Of a stretch of DNA of 64,000 nt, positions 13,031-24,088 are shown in pieces. The notes under the pieces were generated by a model. It was given only the letters and a program-made list of their open reading frames with translations, had not been told where the DNA came from and did not search any database. Each line of letters starts with the position of its first letter. The first letter of the stretch is position 1. Both the position numbers and the translations under genes were made by a program. Source of the stretch: Parasponia andersonii. Lineage: Eukaryota > Streptophyta > Magnoliopsida > Rosales > Cannabaceae. The stretch covers positions 752,616-816,615 of the forward strand of contig JXTB01000122.1 in the NCBI GenBank assembly GCA_002914805.1, in the 5' to 3' direction.

Positions 13031-13105
13031 AAAGTTATGTCCTTTTATAATTAAAATAGTTTTAATAAATAATAGAAATTTAATAATGATTATATTTCTA
13101 TTACA

Positions 13106-14268
13106 ATTAAATTCAGCTATGATCTTATCATCCATGTAGATGACCACGAACTTATCCAGATACTTGTGGAAAACTTGGTTCATTAGTGTACAGAAAGTGG
13201 CTGGTGTATTGGTCAACCCAAATTACATGACAAGGAACTCGAACGCCCTATACCAGGTGACACATGTGGTCTTTTGCTCATCCCCATTAGTAATCCGCAC
13301 TTGATAGTAGCCTGATCTCAAATCAAGCTTGGTAAAGTACTTGGCCTTGCTCAACTAGTCGAACAGGTCCGCAATTAGCAGAATGGGGTAGGTGTTTCAC
13401 ACTGTCACTTGTTGAGAGCTCTATAATCAATGCACTGTCTCAAGCTCCAATCATGTTTCTTCTGGAATAGTTTAGTGCTCCAAATGGTGCTTTCGATGGT
13501 CTGATGAAGCCCGCTTCCAACAATTCATTCAATTATCTCCTGAGTTCCTCTCTACTTAGGTGGTGCCATCCAATGGGGCATTTTAGCGGGTGGCTTGGCA
13601 CCTGGCACTAGCTCAATTTTGTGGTCGATACCTCATCTTGTGGTAAGGCCTTGGAGAATTGATCCGGTATCAAATCCCTGTATTTCTTCAGTATACCATC
13701 GATTTTCAGAAGGAGTAATTTCTTCACTTCCCTTTTCATATATGGAAGGGACGACCACATAGGTTGGTTCTTGCCGCTTCACACCTTTCTTAAACTGTAG
13801 AGCGGATAAGAGCTTCACATCATTAGCTTATTTCACCTTCGTGGGCACCATGACGAGTTTCTCCCCTATGATTAACAAGCTTCCCATTGATGGGATAGGG
13901 ATAGCACCTTTCTCCATCAAGAATTCCATCCCTAAGATGACATGGAAGTCGTCCATTTGTACCACGACCAGGTCGGTCAGTCCCTCCCAGGTGCCAATCT
14001 TAACATGTACCTACTTGGCTATTCCTGTTGTAGCCAAGGTTTTTGAGTTAACCGCTTTCATACGGCCACTGTCTTTTCTGATCTTGAGTGTAAGGCACTG
14101 TGCATCGACATCCGACACAAAGTTATGAATGGCACCACTGTCAATCATCACACTAGCTGTAGGCTTCGCATTCAATGTGGCATCTACGCATATAAGCCCT
14201 TTCCTAGGAGCCTTCTTCACCTCCGCTTCATGCTTTTTGAGGGCATTCAACAAGCTTATGGCCCCCAT
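13106..14268 (-). pseudogene. Reina-like pol, 5' part: protease and reverse transcriptase
   Basis: Minus-strand reading gives a retropepsin with VMIDSGAIHNFVSD (active-site Asp-Ser-Gly, about 14,130) and VILGMEFL downstream. RT follows, with [35 protein letters not shown] and FVVIYMDD (catalytic Asp pair, near 13,130). Coding is lost just after YMDD, where AT-rich foreign DNA begins. Several in-frame stops occur, for instance after the protease and at the FLVM motif. The RT thumb and the start of RNase H are missing from both sides of the insertion. Confidence 0.82.
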
Positions 14269-14269
14269 C

Positions 14270-15463
14270 TGGTACTCGTCATCCTCGCCTTGTTCCTCTT
14301 GAGCAATCGAGCCTGGAATAGCACTCAGCTTGTGCTTATGTGGGCATTTGGAGGCCTTGTGTGGTCCTTTGTAAAGGAAGCAAGATATCGATTTCTTCCT
14401 ATAGGGTGCGGCATTACTACTTGAGGAGGAGTTGGACTCGTTGTTCTTCTTGTTCGCTCCCCCACTTTTGTTCTGCCCTGGCTTCCCTTATTTCTTGCCA
14501 CTTGGGAGTGGGTTGATTCTTCTTTTGCTAGATATTCTCTGATATATAGTCCGTCAAATGCTCAATGGCCGTTTGAGTAGTGGCAAGGTCTTAGATCATT
14601 TGCCTTTGCAGCTCTATTCTAGCCCAAGGCTTGAGGCCTTCATAGAAGTGAAAAAGCTTATCTGCTTCGGACATATCCTTGATATCAAGCATTAGTCCTG
14701 AGAACTTCTTGACATACTCCCAGACAGTACTCGTTTGCTTCAATTCTCGTAGCTGGCGTTGAGCCAGATATAACACATTTTCAGGGAAGAACTAAGTTCT
14801 CGATTCCCTTCGAAGGTTATCCCACGTGGCTATGGTGCACCTTCCGTGCTAAATATCATCATACTTTTTTCTCCACCACACTTTGGCATCCCTGGACAAG
14901 TACATAGTAGCCATCGCAACCTTGGTGTCCTCTGAGTCAGGTTGTACCACTCGGAAGTATTGCTCCATGTCGAAGAGAAAATTCTTAATTTCTTTGGCAT
15001 CCCTCGTGCCCCCATAGTGTCGTGGTTCTGGCACATTAGCTCTCGTATAAGCCATTCCTGTTGGAGTGGCCATGGGTTGACTCCCCATAACTCGGATAGT
15101 GAGGTTAAGTTTGGTATTTATATCCCCAATCTCATGCCTTAGTGTGCCTATTGCCCCCTGATAATTATCCACTATGTCATTGACTGTACCTTGGAGATTG
15201 TTCACTGATGTCTGTAAGTTTTCGAAACGTTCGTTGCCCAACAGTGGGCTGGAGGGGCTTGGGGAGCCTCTCATCTGCTCGAGGTTGTTTATTCTGTTGA
15301 GCATATATTCCACATCTCTCTCTAGTGCCTTGATCTTTTGTTGTAATCCCGCAGCGTCAAATCCATCTCTTGCACTAGTGAGGTCTCTGATCTTGAACTC
15401 GATCCCATCGAGTTCTCCCAGGTGCTTCTCAATCGCAATGATCTTTTGGGTGTTGTTCGCCAT
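14270..15463 (-). pseudogene. Reina-like gag
   Basis: The likely initiator is the ATG at 15,461-15,463 (MANNTQKIIA), downstream of the primer-binding site. The N-terminal part (to about 14,849) has a coiled-coil-like stretch with heptad leucines. It then enters the conserved gag core (FLFDMEQYFRV, YLSRDAKVWW, FFPENVLYLAQRQLREL, WEYVKKFSGLML). A C-terminal zinc knuckle near 14,350-14,390 reads CFLYKGPHKASKCP, in which the second Cys is replaced by Tyr. Several stops and frame changes follow 14,849. The lost zinc ligand and the stops show that this gag is inactive. Confidence 0.82.
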
Positions 15464-15495
15464 CCCAACAAGCTTTCCCAAGCTTTCTAAACGAA

Positions 15496-15507
15496 GCTCT
15501 GATACCA
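15496..15507 (-). other. Primer-binding site of the Reina-like element
   Basis: The minus strand reads TGGTATCAGAGC, an exact complement to the 3' end of plant initiator tRNA-Met. It lies two bases inside the 5' LTR. Confidence 0.9.
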
Positions 15508-15509
15508 AC

Positions 15510-16202
15510 TACCACGGGCCGCCTCTTTGGCACTTCAAAATAAGTGGAACGTGCGGCACTTACTATCTCTCGGAGCTAGCAAGTCAGCCTAGAACGTAAG
15601 CCTATTGGCAAATAAACCCATTGGTTAGCTATGCCACAAGTAACACCGTGATAAGGCAATAACATAGTATTGAGTAAGCACAAAGTAAGCAGATTTGATA
15701 GCGGCAATCACATAATAAGCGAGCACAAAGCAAGCATATCAAGACAACACATAGGCAATACATGGGCAACAATGAAAGCAACACACAGGCAACATGTGGA
15801 CATGAATAAACATCATTTCCTTCATTGATAGGGCAAGAAAGTATATAGCTAAGCCCCTATTATTCTAGTGGCCAAGGTCTCCCATAGGCACCCAGGTCAC
15901 CCTCCCTAAAAAGTCTTTTGAGCTTTTAACCTTCTAGCAGGAGGAAACATAATTTTTGCCCAGAAAGCATATGATAAAATTGAGGCAAAATAATGAAAAT
16001 TCAAATTTACAACAAATTTTCTCTAATTCTTAGCCCTTAAATATGGGGTATTTGGCCACAGACTTGACTAATGATCTTAGATAAAAATACTCTTACATAA
16101 TTACAAAATTCTCCACCCGTTAGCACCACCGTGAGTACAATGTAAACACCATATGCATACTAGGTGTGGGCATTATGGGCCTTGGTGTGGCAACATGCCA
16201 CA
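15510..16202 (-). repeat. 5' LTR of the Reina-like element
   Basis: A 693-bp repeat of 4,014-4,688, aligned end to end with many substitutions and small indels. The outer end is ATGCCACA followed by CTCGG, the right copy of the target duplication. The inner end (TACCACGGGCC on plus) has lost the canonical TG to TA. Confidence 0.88.
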
Positions 16203-16207
16203 CTCGG

Positions 16208-16326
16208 CTACATGTTATTCATCACGGTGGATATAATTAAGTCTCTCAGGCGTGACGATACCAAAAAAATATGAGTTAGGACCATCTAAAAATAGTATTT
16301 TTAAAACGCACATAATATATATGGAC

Positions 16327-16372
<46 letters not shown>

Positions 16373-17716
16373 CAAAGACTTGTTTAAATGAGGTCTAATA
16401 AAAAAAATACTCATAAAAGTGTGAGAAAAATTAAGTATCTAATATAATATAGGTAAAGTTTAAAAATTATAAATTTTAATGAACAAACGAAGGACATTAT
16501 TGAATTTATTTTGTGAGATACTTGAGTGAATTCTTAAATTATTAAAATTTATACAAGGCAAATAAGGAATATAATTTAGTATTTTAATAAATATTGGGTA
16601 AAAATAGAAAATTTAAAAAGTAGATGCCCCCACTGAGCCCAAGGTGGCTCCGTCTCAACTGGGCACTTGGTATATAATCTTGCAAAGCTTATAAGATGAG
16701 AGTAGTGTACTGAGTTCATATATAAGATTCAGAAGAGGAGTGTATGATACTGAGAATGTCTTCGTGAGAAAGAGAGTGTTCTGGGTTGTTTGTTACCTGA
16801 GAAAACTTGCTGGAAACTGTGAGAGACTTTTGTGTCAATTTCTTTCTGTAATTCTTGGCCAGAGATTGGGGGTGTAAATTTGATGCAATATAATGGATAT
16901 GACTAAGGAATGAAGTCCCTGCCTTGGATGTAGGCTTTGGTACACTGCCAAAGCTGACCCAAGTAATTGTTGCTCTGTTTTTATCTTTTTTCCGACTGTG
17001 TTTTTTGTACTGGGTTCTTTGCAAGAGTCTGGTTGTTTCGAGGACCTGAAATCCTCACAAGTTGATACTGATCAAGGCATCGGGATAGTCTGTATATTGG
17101 TAAATTTGGATAAGATATTTGTGAGTTCACAATGTATAATTAAGCTTATATGTACGAAATAAATCCAACTTTAAAGTGATGAGAAGTAAACGTTTGGAAC
17201 ACAAAATTTTTCACTACATTAATGTGTTTTTGTTTACGCTCAGCTTTATTTTCTAGCGGCCAGTTGTTAGTGCTATAACAAATCAGATCAAATGCACCGA
17301 TTTAGTGAGAGAACTCTAGAAATCTCTTTGGTTGGAGGAACTCTATTTGAACACTAGGTACAGAGTTATTTGAACAAGAGTATGTTTTTTTTTTTTTAAT
17401 AAATCTCAACAATACGAGAGAAACTTCGTTTAAAAAGAAGAAGAAAAAAAAACTACTACTCGGAAGAGGGCATAATTTTGACCTTTCAAGGACTAATAAT
17501 AAAAAATAAAATCAGCTAAATTTATAATTAAGTTTCATAATACAATCATTATAAACAAAAGAATAAATAAAAGACGGAACAAACTTCTACTAAATTGGAC
17601 AAATTATTAAAGGTGTTCAAGAAATTAAAGAATCAGTCACACGATTATCTTCTTGATAAATATGAGTTACCACTAAGTCCATTTGAGCTATATAACCCAA
17701 TGTCGTAGACTAAGTA
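16208..17716. other. Intergenic AT-rich DNA with a (TA)n run
   Basis: No gene is supported. A (TA)n tract lies at about 16,331-16,368. An open frame at 16,716-17,024 (-) has no recognisable domain and is not called. Confidence 0.5.
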
Positions 17717-20270
17717 TGTAAAATCCTAAATTTTTGTAAAGGTAATTAAGTAATTTTGAAATCAAAAGTAATTTGGTAATTTTATATTTTCGGATTAATT
17801 AAAAATCTAAAATAAATTTGGTGTTGAATCTAGACAAGATAAAGTCTAGGTGCATTTGGAACAAAAGTGAAAAAGAAATTTCAAACCGGGAACAAAAGTA
17901 TAATTAAGGAGGGACTAAAGTGAAAGAATCTTTTTAAAATTATGGCTAAAGTGGAATTTCAGAAATTTTTTTTTGGTCGAATCAGATTATGTCACGTGTC
18001 CCACTGCTACAGTTTCTAAAAATTGCATAAAAACTCCATTTTTCTTATTTCTTCTCCACGGAAGTCCCTCGAAACCACATCTCGGTTACTGTTCATTCGC
18101 TGAGCCACCAGCCACTGCTGTGCCCGACGCACCTGCCCGCCGTGACTGAAAGACGCCGACGAATCAACGCCGGGTACTGCTGTCATGAACCGCCGCTCCT
18201 CACCAGAGAAAAGGCCACCCGAATTTAGTGCCATCGGATCGGTTTTTCGCCCGTCATTTCCTCCTCCGACGTCTGATCACCTCATCACCACTATCGTTGG
18301 ACTCGTCTCAACTCTAGTTTTCATTTCTGACCACTCTCAGCCTCCAACTCGGCTCCGGTGAGAAGTTGACTACTGTATCAATATTTTATAATATTTAATT
18401 TTTGTGGTATTTTTGTAATTATTTCGGAATTTAGTTATTTTTCCCGAGAAAATTTTACCACGTGAAAGAGGAGTTTGAAATATGAAATTTCTTGATTTTG
18501 AAGTGTTAAAACGATAACCAGAAGATCGCTAATTATTTTCAAAATATGGTATTTTTATAATTTTTGGATTTTTGAGCCCATTTAATGTTCGGAACCTCGA
18601 AACTGAGTTCTGACTTCGAATTTGGACTCAGTGAGGTCGGGACATGAAATTTGATATAAAATACCACTATTTTCTGAAGTGGCACAATAATTGATAAAAT
18701 AGTTCGTGAATTGCACCGTTTTGTGTGCCACGGGCCGGTTCGGTACTGGGACCCATTTTCGACGAACTATATATCCAAATCAATGTTTTTGGGTGTTCTG
18801 AATTCAGTGGTGACCTCTGTTTCTCAATCCGAGACTCCGTTTGAAAAGTCAACTTTTCAAGTGAACGTAACAAGATTCGAAAACAACTGTCCGAACAACC
18901 TGGTGATCAATTGAAGATATTTCTAGTGTCGTTAGCCCAACATAACTACAATCTCTAGGCAGGGATTCAATTACCAGATTTTATACATGTTTTAATTTGA
19001 AAATTTTTATTATAACTATTTTGTGAAAAATCGTGAATTAAAATGATATTTTGACGAATTGTTGAAAATTATTGGATTATGTTTGGATTGGACCGTATGA
19101 ATTTTATACACATTTTTATGTTATGACCATGGGGTAAAACAGTGGTATGTTGCCTATATATAGTAAATTCCAGAATAATGTAAAGTTGAATTTTAAAGCA
19201 TTATTTGACTATGTATTGCATGGATATTATGCATATTTTGTTACATATTGTACATACTATAGGATCATACATAAGATATATCTTAGTCATCGCATTATTG
19301 TAGTAGGTAGACTAGTACACCCGCCTTCGGTGAGAGCTCGTAAACCTGCACGGGGTTTATTTTTCTGATTATCCCTATTCGGTAGGTGCATGCATTTAGT
19401 TGTCCCTCCAATTCAGTAGGCTTAGACATATGAGTGTCTCTCCTGTTTTTTTTTGGGATAGATATCAGGCAGAGAGTACTTAGTACACGTAGTACGAGTT
19501 ACTCTAGTTCGTGATGTGAGGGTGTAAGCTCATGGGATGAGTTGATTTATGATATGTACAATCTTGCGATTTTTGTCTTTGGTTTTACATATGTGATTAT
19601 TCTGGATACCACTTGTTTATAAATTTAGTTTATAAATAGATTTTGAAAAAGGCATTAACCATGCAGGTTTGATAAAATTGCATCCACTCAAACAAGTGAT
19701 TAAGTTTCTACTGAGCATTCTTGTGCTCACCCCCTACTTCCTCCCATTTCAGGTGTTGACCTATTTTGTGGTATTTAATCTGGGGGCGTGGCAAGCATGT
19801 TTGGCATATGCTTGCAGTTTCAAATCCTCTTCATTGATTGGTTTGTACTCGGTATCAATTTCCCTTTCTTAAATTAGATTTATTTAACCAACAATAATAT
19901 ATTTACTGAGTAGATTTATGAGGATGATTTTTGTCATTAAATCTAGTACTTAGGAAATAAAATGAATTTATGTGAATTATTTGAACATTAGGCCTAGGGT
20001 TTAATTTGAACTATTTTATTAAACTTCATGAATTAATAAAAGTTTTTAAACTAGTTAATTAGGATTTTCTCTCATCTTAAAATGAAATTTTTACTTGGAA
20101 ATTTAAAGTTGGTAAATAATATCATAATTTTTTTTTATTTGTCCAATCTCATAATTTACTTACTTTGGAGGACTAAACTTAAATTTTTCAGAAATTTTAG
20201 AAACTATTATTCACCACTAATTTTATTTAAAATTATTAAAAGTCACAACCTTCAATTTTCGGTCGTGACA
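17717..20270 (+). mobile_element. Solo LTR related to the 51-60 kb Tekay-like element
   Basis: The block runs from TGTAAAATCC to GGTCGTGACA, with the same terminal words as the minus-sense LTRs at 51,354 and 57,987. Internal words also match in order: AGGATCATACAT, then GGTGAGAGCTCGTAAAC.TGCACG, then TTCTGATTA, then GTGAGGGTGTAAGCTCATGGG.ATGAGTTGATTT. It is flanked by AAGTA (17,712-17,716) and AAATA (20,271-20,275), a target duplication with one mismatch. No internal domain is present, so this is a divergent solo LTR of 2.55 kb. Confidence 0.75.
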
Positions 20271-21292
20271 AAATATATCTCCAACGAAAAGGAATTTTAA
20301 GTAAACGTGCCAACAAGATATAAACTATATAAATGGAAGTACTTTCTAACTAAAGTCGCTTCAAATCATACCTCATAACAAAATCAATTGCATAAATTGC
20401 TATAGTTAATTCTGTCCCAAATATATAACATATACTAAAAGAATGGAAAAACAACAACAAACAAAATCTCGATGAGTTCAAAATAATTCTTGAGCACCAA
20501 AAAATCCTGGAGCCGTTATTTGAACTAGAGTTATTTGCAATCCACTGTTATTATTATTCTTTTTTTTTTTTTTCTAATTCTGAATTTCACAATGGTGGGG
20601 TGGCTTTCATTAAGATCAGATTTTCATGGGTAGGTCTTCCAGCAGCACAAAGGAGAAAAAGAAAAAGAAAGATTAGTTGATGTTAAATTTCACAAATTTA
20701 GTGCACGTTTCTCTGTTACTTTCTAGGAACTTTTTTCCCAAGTCCAAAACATACGAAGCTCCTAACGACCTACCCATATGAAAGCCCTTAATAACAAAAG
20801 CTCACAACTAAAAGTCCAATTATTACTCAAAAGCTCCATTGAGTGCTAACTGATTGAAAGTTTTGACAGCTTTTTTCTCATCTATTGGACTAGTAGACAC
20901 GTCAAATATGTTCGCACTAACACCAAGGTCACATTCTGAAAATCCCATATCTCAGTTAAACGCGTGAAAAATAGATAAAAAGATTCCGTATCTGGCTAAT
21001 TTACTATACGATTCTGCAGACTGAAAAGATTTTTCATTTTCGATACAGAAATGCTTGTCACCATAGGAGTCATCTGTTTAATTTAGTCATCGTTAAGACT
21101 TAAGCCTGTGTATGTAGTATGTATTAATCACAGTGCTGAGTGCTGCCAAATCAGATTCGTTTGGCATTTCCATGCATGTCTATACACGAGCATTGAGCAG
21201 TGAATGCCATAATTATACCAACTCTGGAAATTTTTTTTTTGATACGTCGTTTCAGGCAGTGTATAATAGTATGCCTCTGTACCTCTTATCGA

Positions 21293-21293
21293 C

Positions 21294-21331
<38 letters not shown>

Positions 21332-21338
21332 ATATATC
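21293..21338. repeat. (TA)n microsatellite
   Basis: An alternating TA run interrupted once by a TTT step. It accounts for the Tyr-Ile repeats in the overlapping open frames on both strands. Confidence 0.85.
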
Positions 21339-22065
21339 TTAGGAGCAATGCAAAATCCATCTTTAGCGCACGTGATCAAGATTTGATGAACTTTAGAGAA
21401 AATTATATGGTAACGGACCCAACTTTCTGTTGTATGGTAAATTATTTACTTCCACTCCCGATCTGGCCTTTGTGGCACACGTGTAGCAATTTTTTTTATA
21501 TATATATATGCTGATAAGTGATAACTAAACGTGTAGATCTCGATCGTGATGTGTGGTCCTATCTGAATCTGTACTTTTTATCCCCTCTAATATTAATCAA
21601 ATCTATACTCAAACATATATGGAATTGAATAGTAAATTTATAATACGTTGGTTTAATTAAAACATAAACAATTTTAATATGTTGAAAGAGCATGGTGTTT
21701 TCTTATAGCTTGCTCGCCCTAATGCCAATAGATTGACAAAATTTTGTAACATACTGATATGTGACATGATTTTTTTTTTTTGAAGGAATATGTGAAATGA
21801 TTTTATTACATGATTCAATGTGCAGAGATTATGTTGTCAGGGGCATTTGAGGCAAAGCCCCAAAGCCCCAAAAGTTGTGATCCTAATTAAAAAATAAAAA
21901 TCTATTTCTACTAAGATAAGTGGTCAGCATGTGCCATCACGTGCAACAAATATCTTTACTGTTATGTTGTAGACTTTCGGTGTGGTACTTGGAAATTTTT
22001 AACTTTCAATTAGGGAAAGTACATGCATTTTCTACAGTAAAGTCGTGCTTTCTCCTCTTTAGACG

Positions 22066-22422
22066 TGTTTGGTTCGAAGAAATGAATTGTAAGTGAAATA
22101 ATTTTTTTTGGTTGTGTTTTTAACAAAAAAAAAAAATTGTCGTTCTAATGGAATCATAATTATATTAAAAAGTGGAAATTTTATTCTATTTTATTACTAA
22201 AATTATGAAAATTCTTTTGTTGCTAAAAATTTAAATATTCCTCTTTTTTAATTTTATTTTATCAAAATATATAAAAATAAAAATATTTTTGTAACTAGAA
22301 TACTTTTTCCATTCCATTCCAAAATTATTTTAAATTTTAATTAAATAACAAATTGTTATTATTATTAGTTTTTTCAATTCTATTCTTCTTGTACATTTTT
22401 ATTTCGTTCTATGAACCGAACT
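22066..22422. mobile_element. MITE-like element with inverted ends
   Basis: The left end reads GTTTGGTTCGAAGAAATGAA. The right end, read inward on the minus strand, is GTTCGGTTCATAGAACGAAAT. The two ends match imperfectly over about 20 bp. The interior of about 320 bp is AT-rich and non-coding. The TTTGGTTC-type ends resemble hAT-derived MITEs. A target duplication was not identified. Confidence 0.45.
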
Positions 22423-24088
22423 TAATCTTAGGGTCAATAGAAAAGACATCCATACATTTAATGCATGTATATTCCAACCAACGAACGACCAAATTAATTG
22501 AGATCACTTTTTAGAGTCCTTAATAAAAATATTAAAATAATAACATGTCTCTTTTACATCTTCGGGAGAATTAATTTGGTATATGTGCTAAAAGTTGACA
22601 AATGGTGAATTTCTAGTCAATACTCCAACTTTGTGGCCAAAAAATTGGAAGTTCAACTGATATGTTTTCCACACACAGAAGGCTAACGTATTATACAAGT
22701 ATTTTCGTTAAAAATTATTAATTAGACCTTAGAAACCAAGGGACAATGGGGAATCTAAGCTTTGAGAGTCTACTTTGAAGTTGGAATTTTCTACTAAAAC
22801 TTTGAGAGATCTCTTTTAGCACACGTCTCAAGGAATTTTCTTGTTGATCAGAGAGCTCATCACACCGAGGATATCACCCCAATATCTTACTTATACACAA
22901 GGTAATTGCTTTATGTCTTAATCCTTTTTTCTTTTCTCTAAGATTGCAATTCAATCATAGTCTAAATATAAATAAATAATAACTTAAAAAGAAAAGAAAA
23001 TAATATATTGGCTCATGCAACAGCCTGTGGTATATTAAGTGTGAATGGAATTGGGTTATTTTGTGGTATTGGTGTTTGTCAACTTAGGATATTCATGCCC
23101 AATTTGACCTATTTGTCCCTCAGGTCATAGCTTTGCGTTTTCTGCCTCTGCTTTACCAAGCATTGGTGTCTCTTCGACTATATTTGGATATTATGCTTTC
23201 TTTTCTCTTGCATGCAATTTCAACACCTTCCACATCAGCCATCATATTTATCCACACCACTTTAGAGAATGACATTGCCTTGCAATTATTGTCTCACCCC
23301 AAAATCATTACATGCATTTCGAATAGGTACAATGAATGGTACATCTAATTTTACGTAGTTTTGCTCATAAATTGCTTCCACAAATGCATGTATATCCACT
23401 TAACTTTGGTCCAATAATAGAACAGAAAATAATATATCCTTTTTACTAAACCTTCTTCAAAAGATTTGTCTAGAACTTATAATCTATGTGCCTAAAATGA
23501 ACAAAGTACATACAAGAAAATTTACTTATTATCCACACGCATAGTGAGAGATATTGTATTTGTAGGTATCTAGTTGCGTATAATCCGCTTATACATGAAT
23601 GTCTAGATATGTTAATGAACTAGAATTTTCCTATATCTAGATATGGTACGAAAAGTTGTATATTTTTCCTTTTGAAATGTCTACTCAAGAACTAGTACAA
23701 ATGGACTTGTCTTGGAATAAAAAACTGGCTTGAAGCACAAGGAGGGTCTCAACCAGTTCAAAGAGTGGTGGCTATGATCACTGTCAAGTGCCAACTGAAA
23801 GCTTTGAAATAGGTAGCCGCCCCTTAGTTAACGGAATCCGGCCCCAGGCAAGGGGTGGACTAATCCAAACAGCTGGAATCAGAGTATAAAAAATTGAAAA
23901 TCCTTTGTCACCCCCAAGAGTCCTGTCCATGAAAGAGCTTTGAAAAATGCCCTTATGTTTAAAACACCATATTCTTATGTATGGATCCAAAATATGCACC
24001 GTCCAAAAGCCACTAAAAACTTCTCATCCTATATTTTATAGGGTAAAATATTTCTACGTAGGAGTGAGTGGAGTGAGGAAGCGTGGAA

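Larger units (their letters stand above)
6532..13105 (+). mobile_element. Nested, non-coding LTR retrotransposon (LARD-like), right end uncertain
   Basis: The block starts with TGTTGGGATTTC exactly where RNase H coding stops. A long LTR (6,532 to 11,265, itself interrupted) ends in CCGACA and is followed at 11,267-11,279 by TTAGTATCAGAGC, a near match to the initiator-Met primer site in plus orientation. The internal part (11,280 to about 13,105) has no retroviral domain: a GC-rich block, then an AT-rich repeat block. That is the look of a large non-autonomous derivative. No 3' LTR or target duplication was found. The right end falls near 13,105, where RT coding resumes at the YMDD motif. Confidence 0.6.
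4014..16202 (-). mobile_element. Complete but decayed Ty3 chromovirus (Reina-like) with nested insertions
   Basis: Two similar LTRs (4,014-4,688 and 15,510-16,202) enclose, on the minus strand, gag, protease, RT, RNase H, integrase and a chromodomain. The flanking 5-mers are CTCGA (4,009-4,013) and CTCGG (16,203-16,207), a target duplication with one mismatch. An initiator-Met tRNA primer site lies at 15,496-15,507 and a purine tract (minus strand) at 4,689-4,699. The HNFVS type of protease motif and the C-terminal chromodomain point to a Reina/CRM-side chromovirus. A foreign block from 6,532 to about 13,105 splits pol. LTR differences, stops and frameshifts mark an old insertion. Confidence 0.88.
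20271..24088. other. Intergenic region upstream of the LysM receptor gene
   Basis: No gene is supported. It contains a (TA)n tract at about 21,293-21,338 and a MITE-like unit at 22,066-22,422. Near the receptor gene an AT-rich TATA-like stretch (tatattttatag) begins at about 24,031, roughly 60 bp before the start codon. A TATAAAAAA lies near 23,885. Either could be the core promoter. Confidence 0.5.

Noticed and set aside
15496-15507. tRNA-Met-like sequence (also at 49,892 and 57,967)
   Set aside because: Only the 12-bp 3' complement is present at each site; these are primer-binding sites, not tRNA genes.
16716-17024. 102-residue open frame (-)
   Set aside because: No recognisable domain and no neighbouring gene signals.
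21128-21514. Open frames with Tyr-Ile repeats
   Set aside because: Produced by the (TA)n microsatellite.
23133-23348. Possible exon: acceptor-like TTTGTCCCTCAG before a hydrophobic frame, donor-like sequence at about 22,910
   Set aside because: No family recognised and the frame closes quickly; splice-like words alone are not enough.
24083-24088. Upstream GTG start for the LysM receptor
   Set aside because: Plant nuclear genes start at ATG; the ATG at 24,089 follows directly and leads into the signal peptide.
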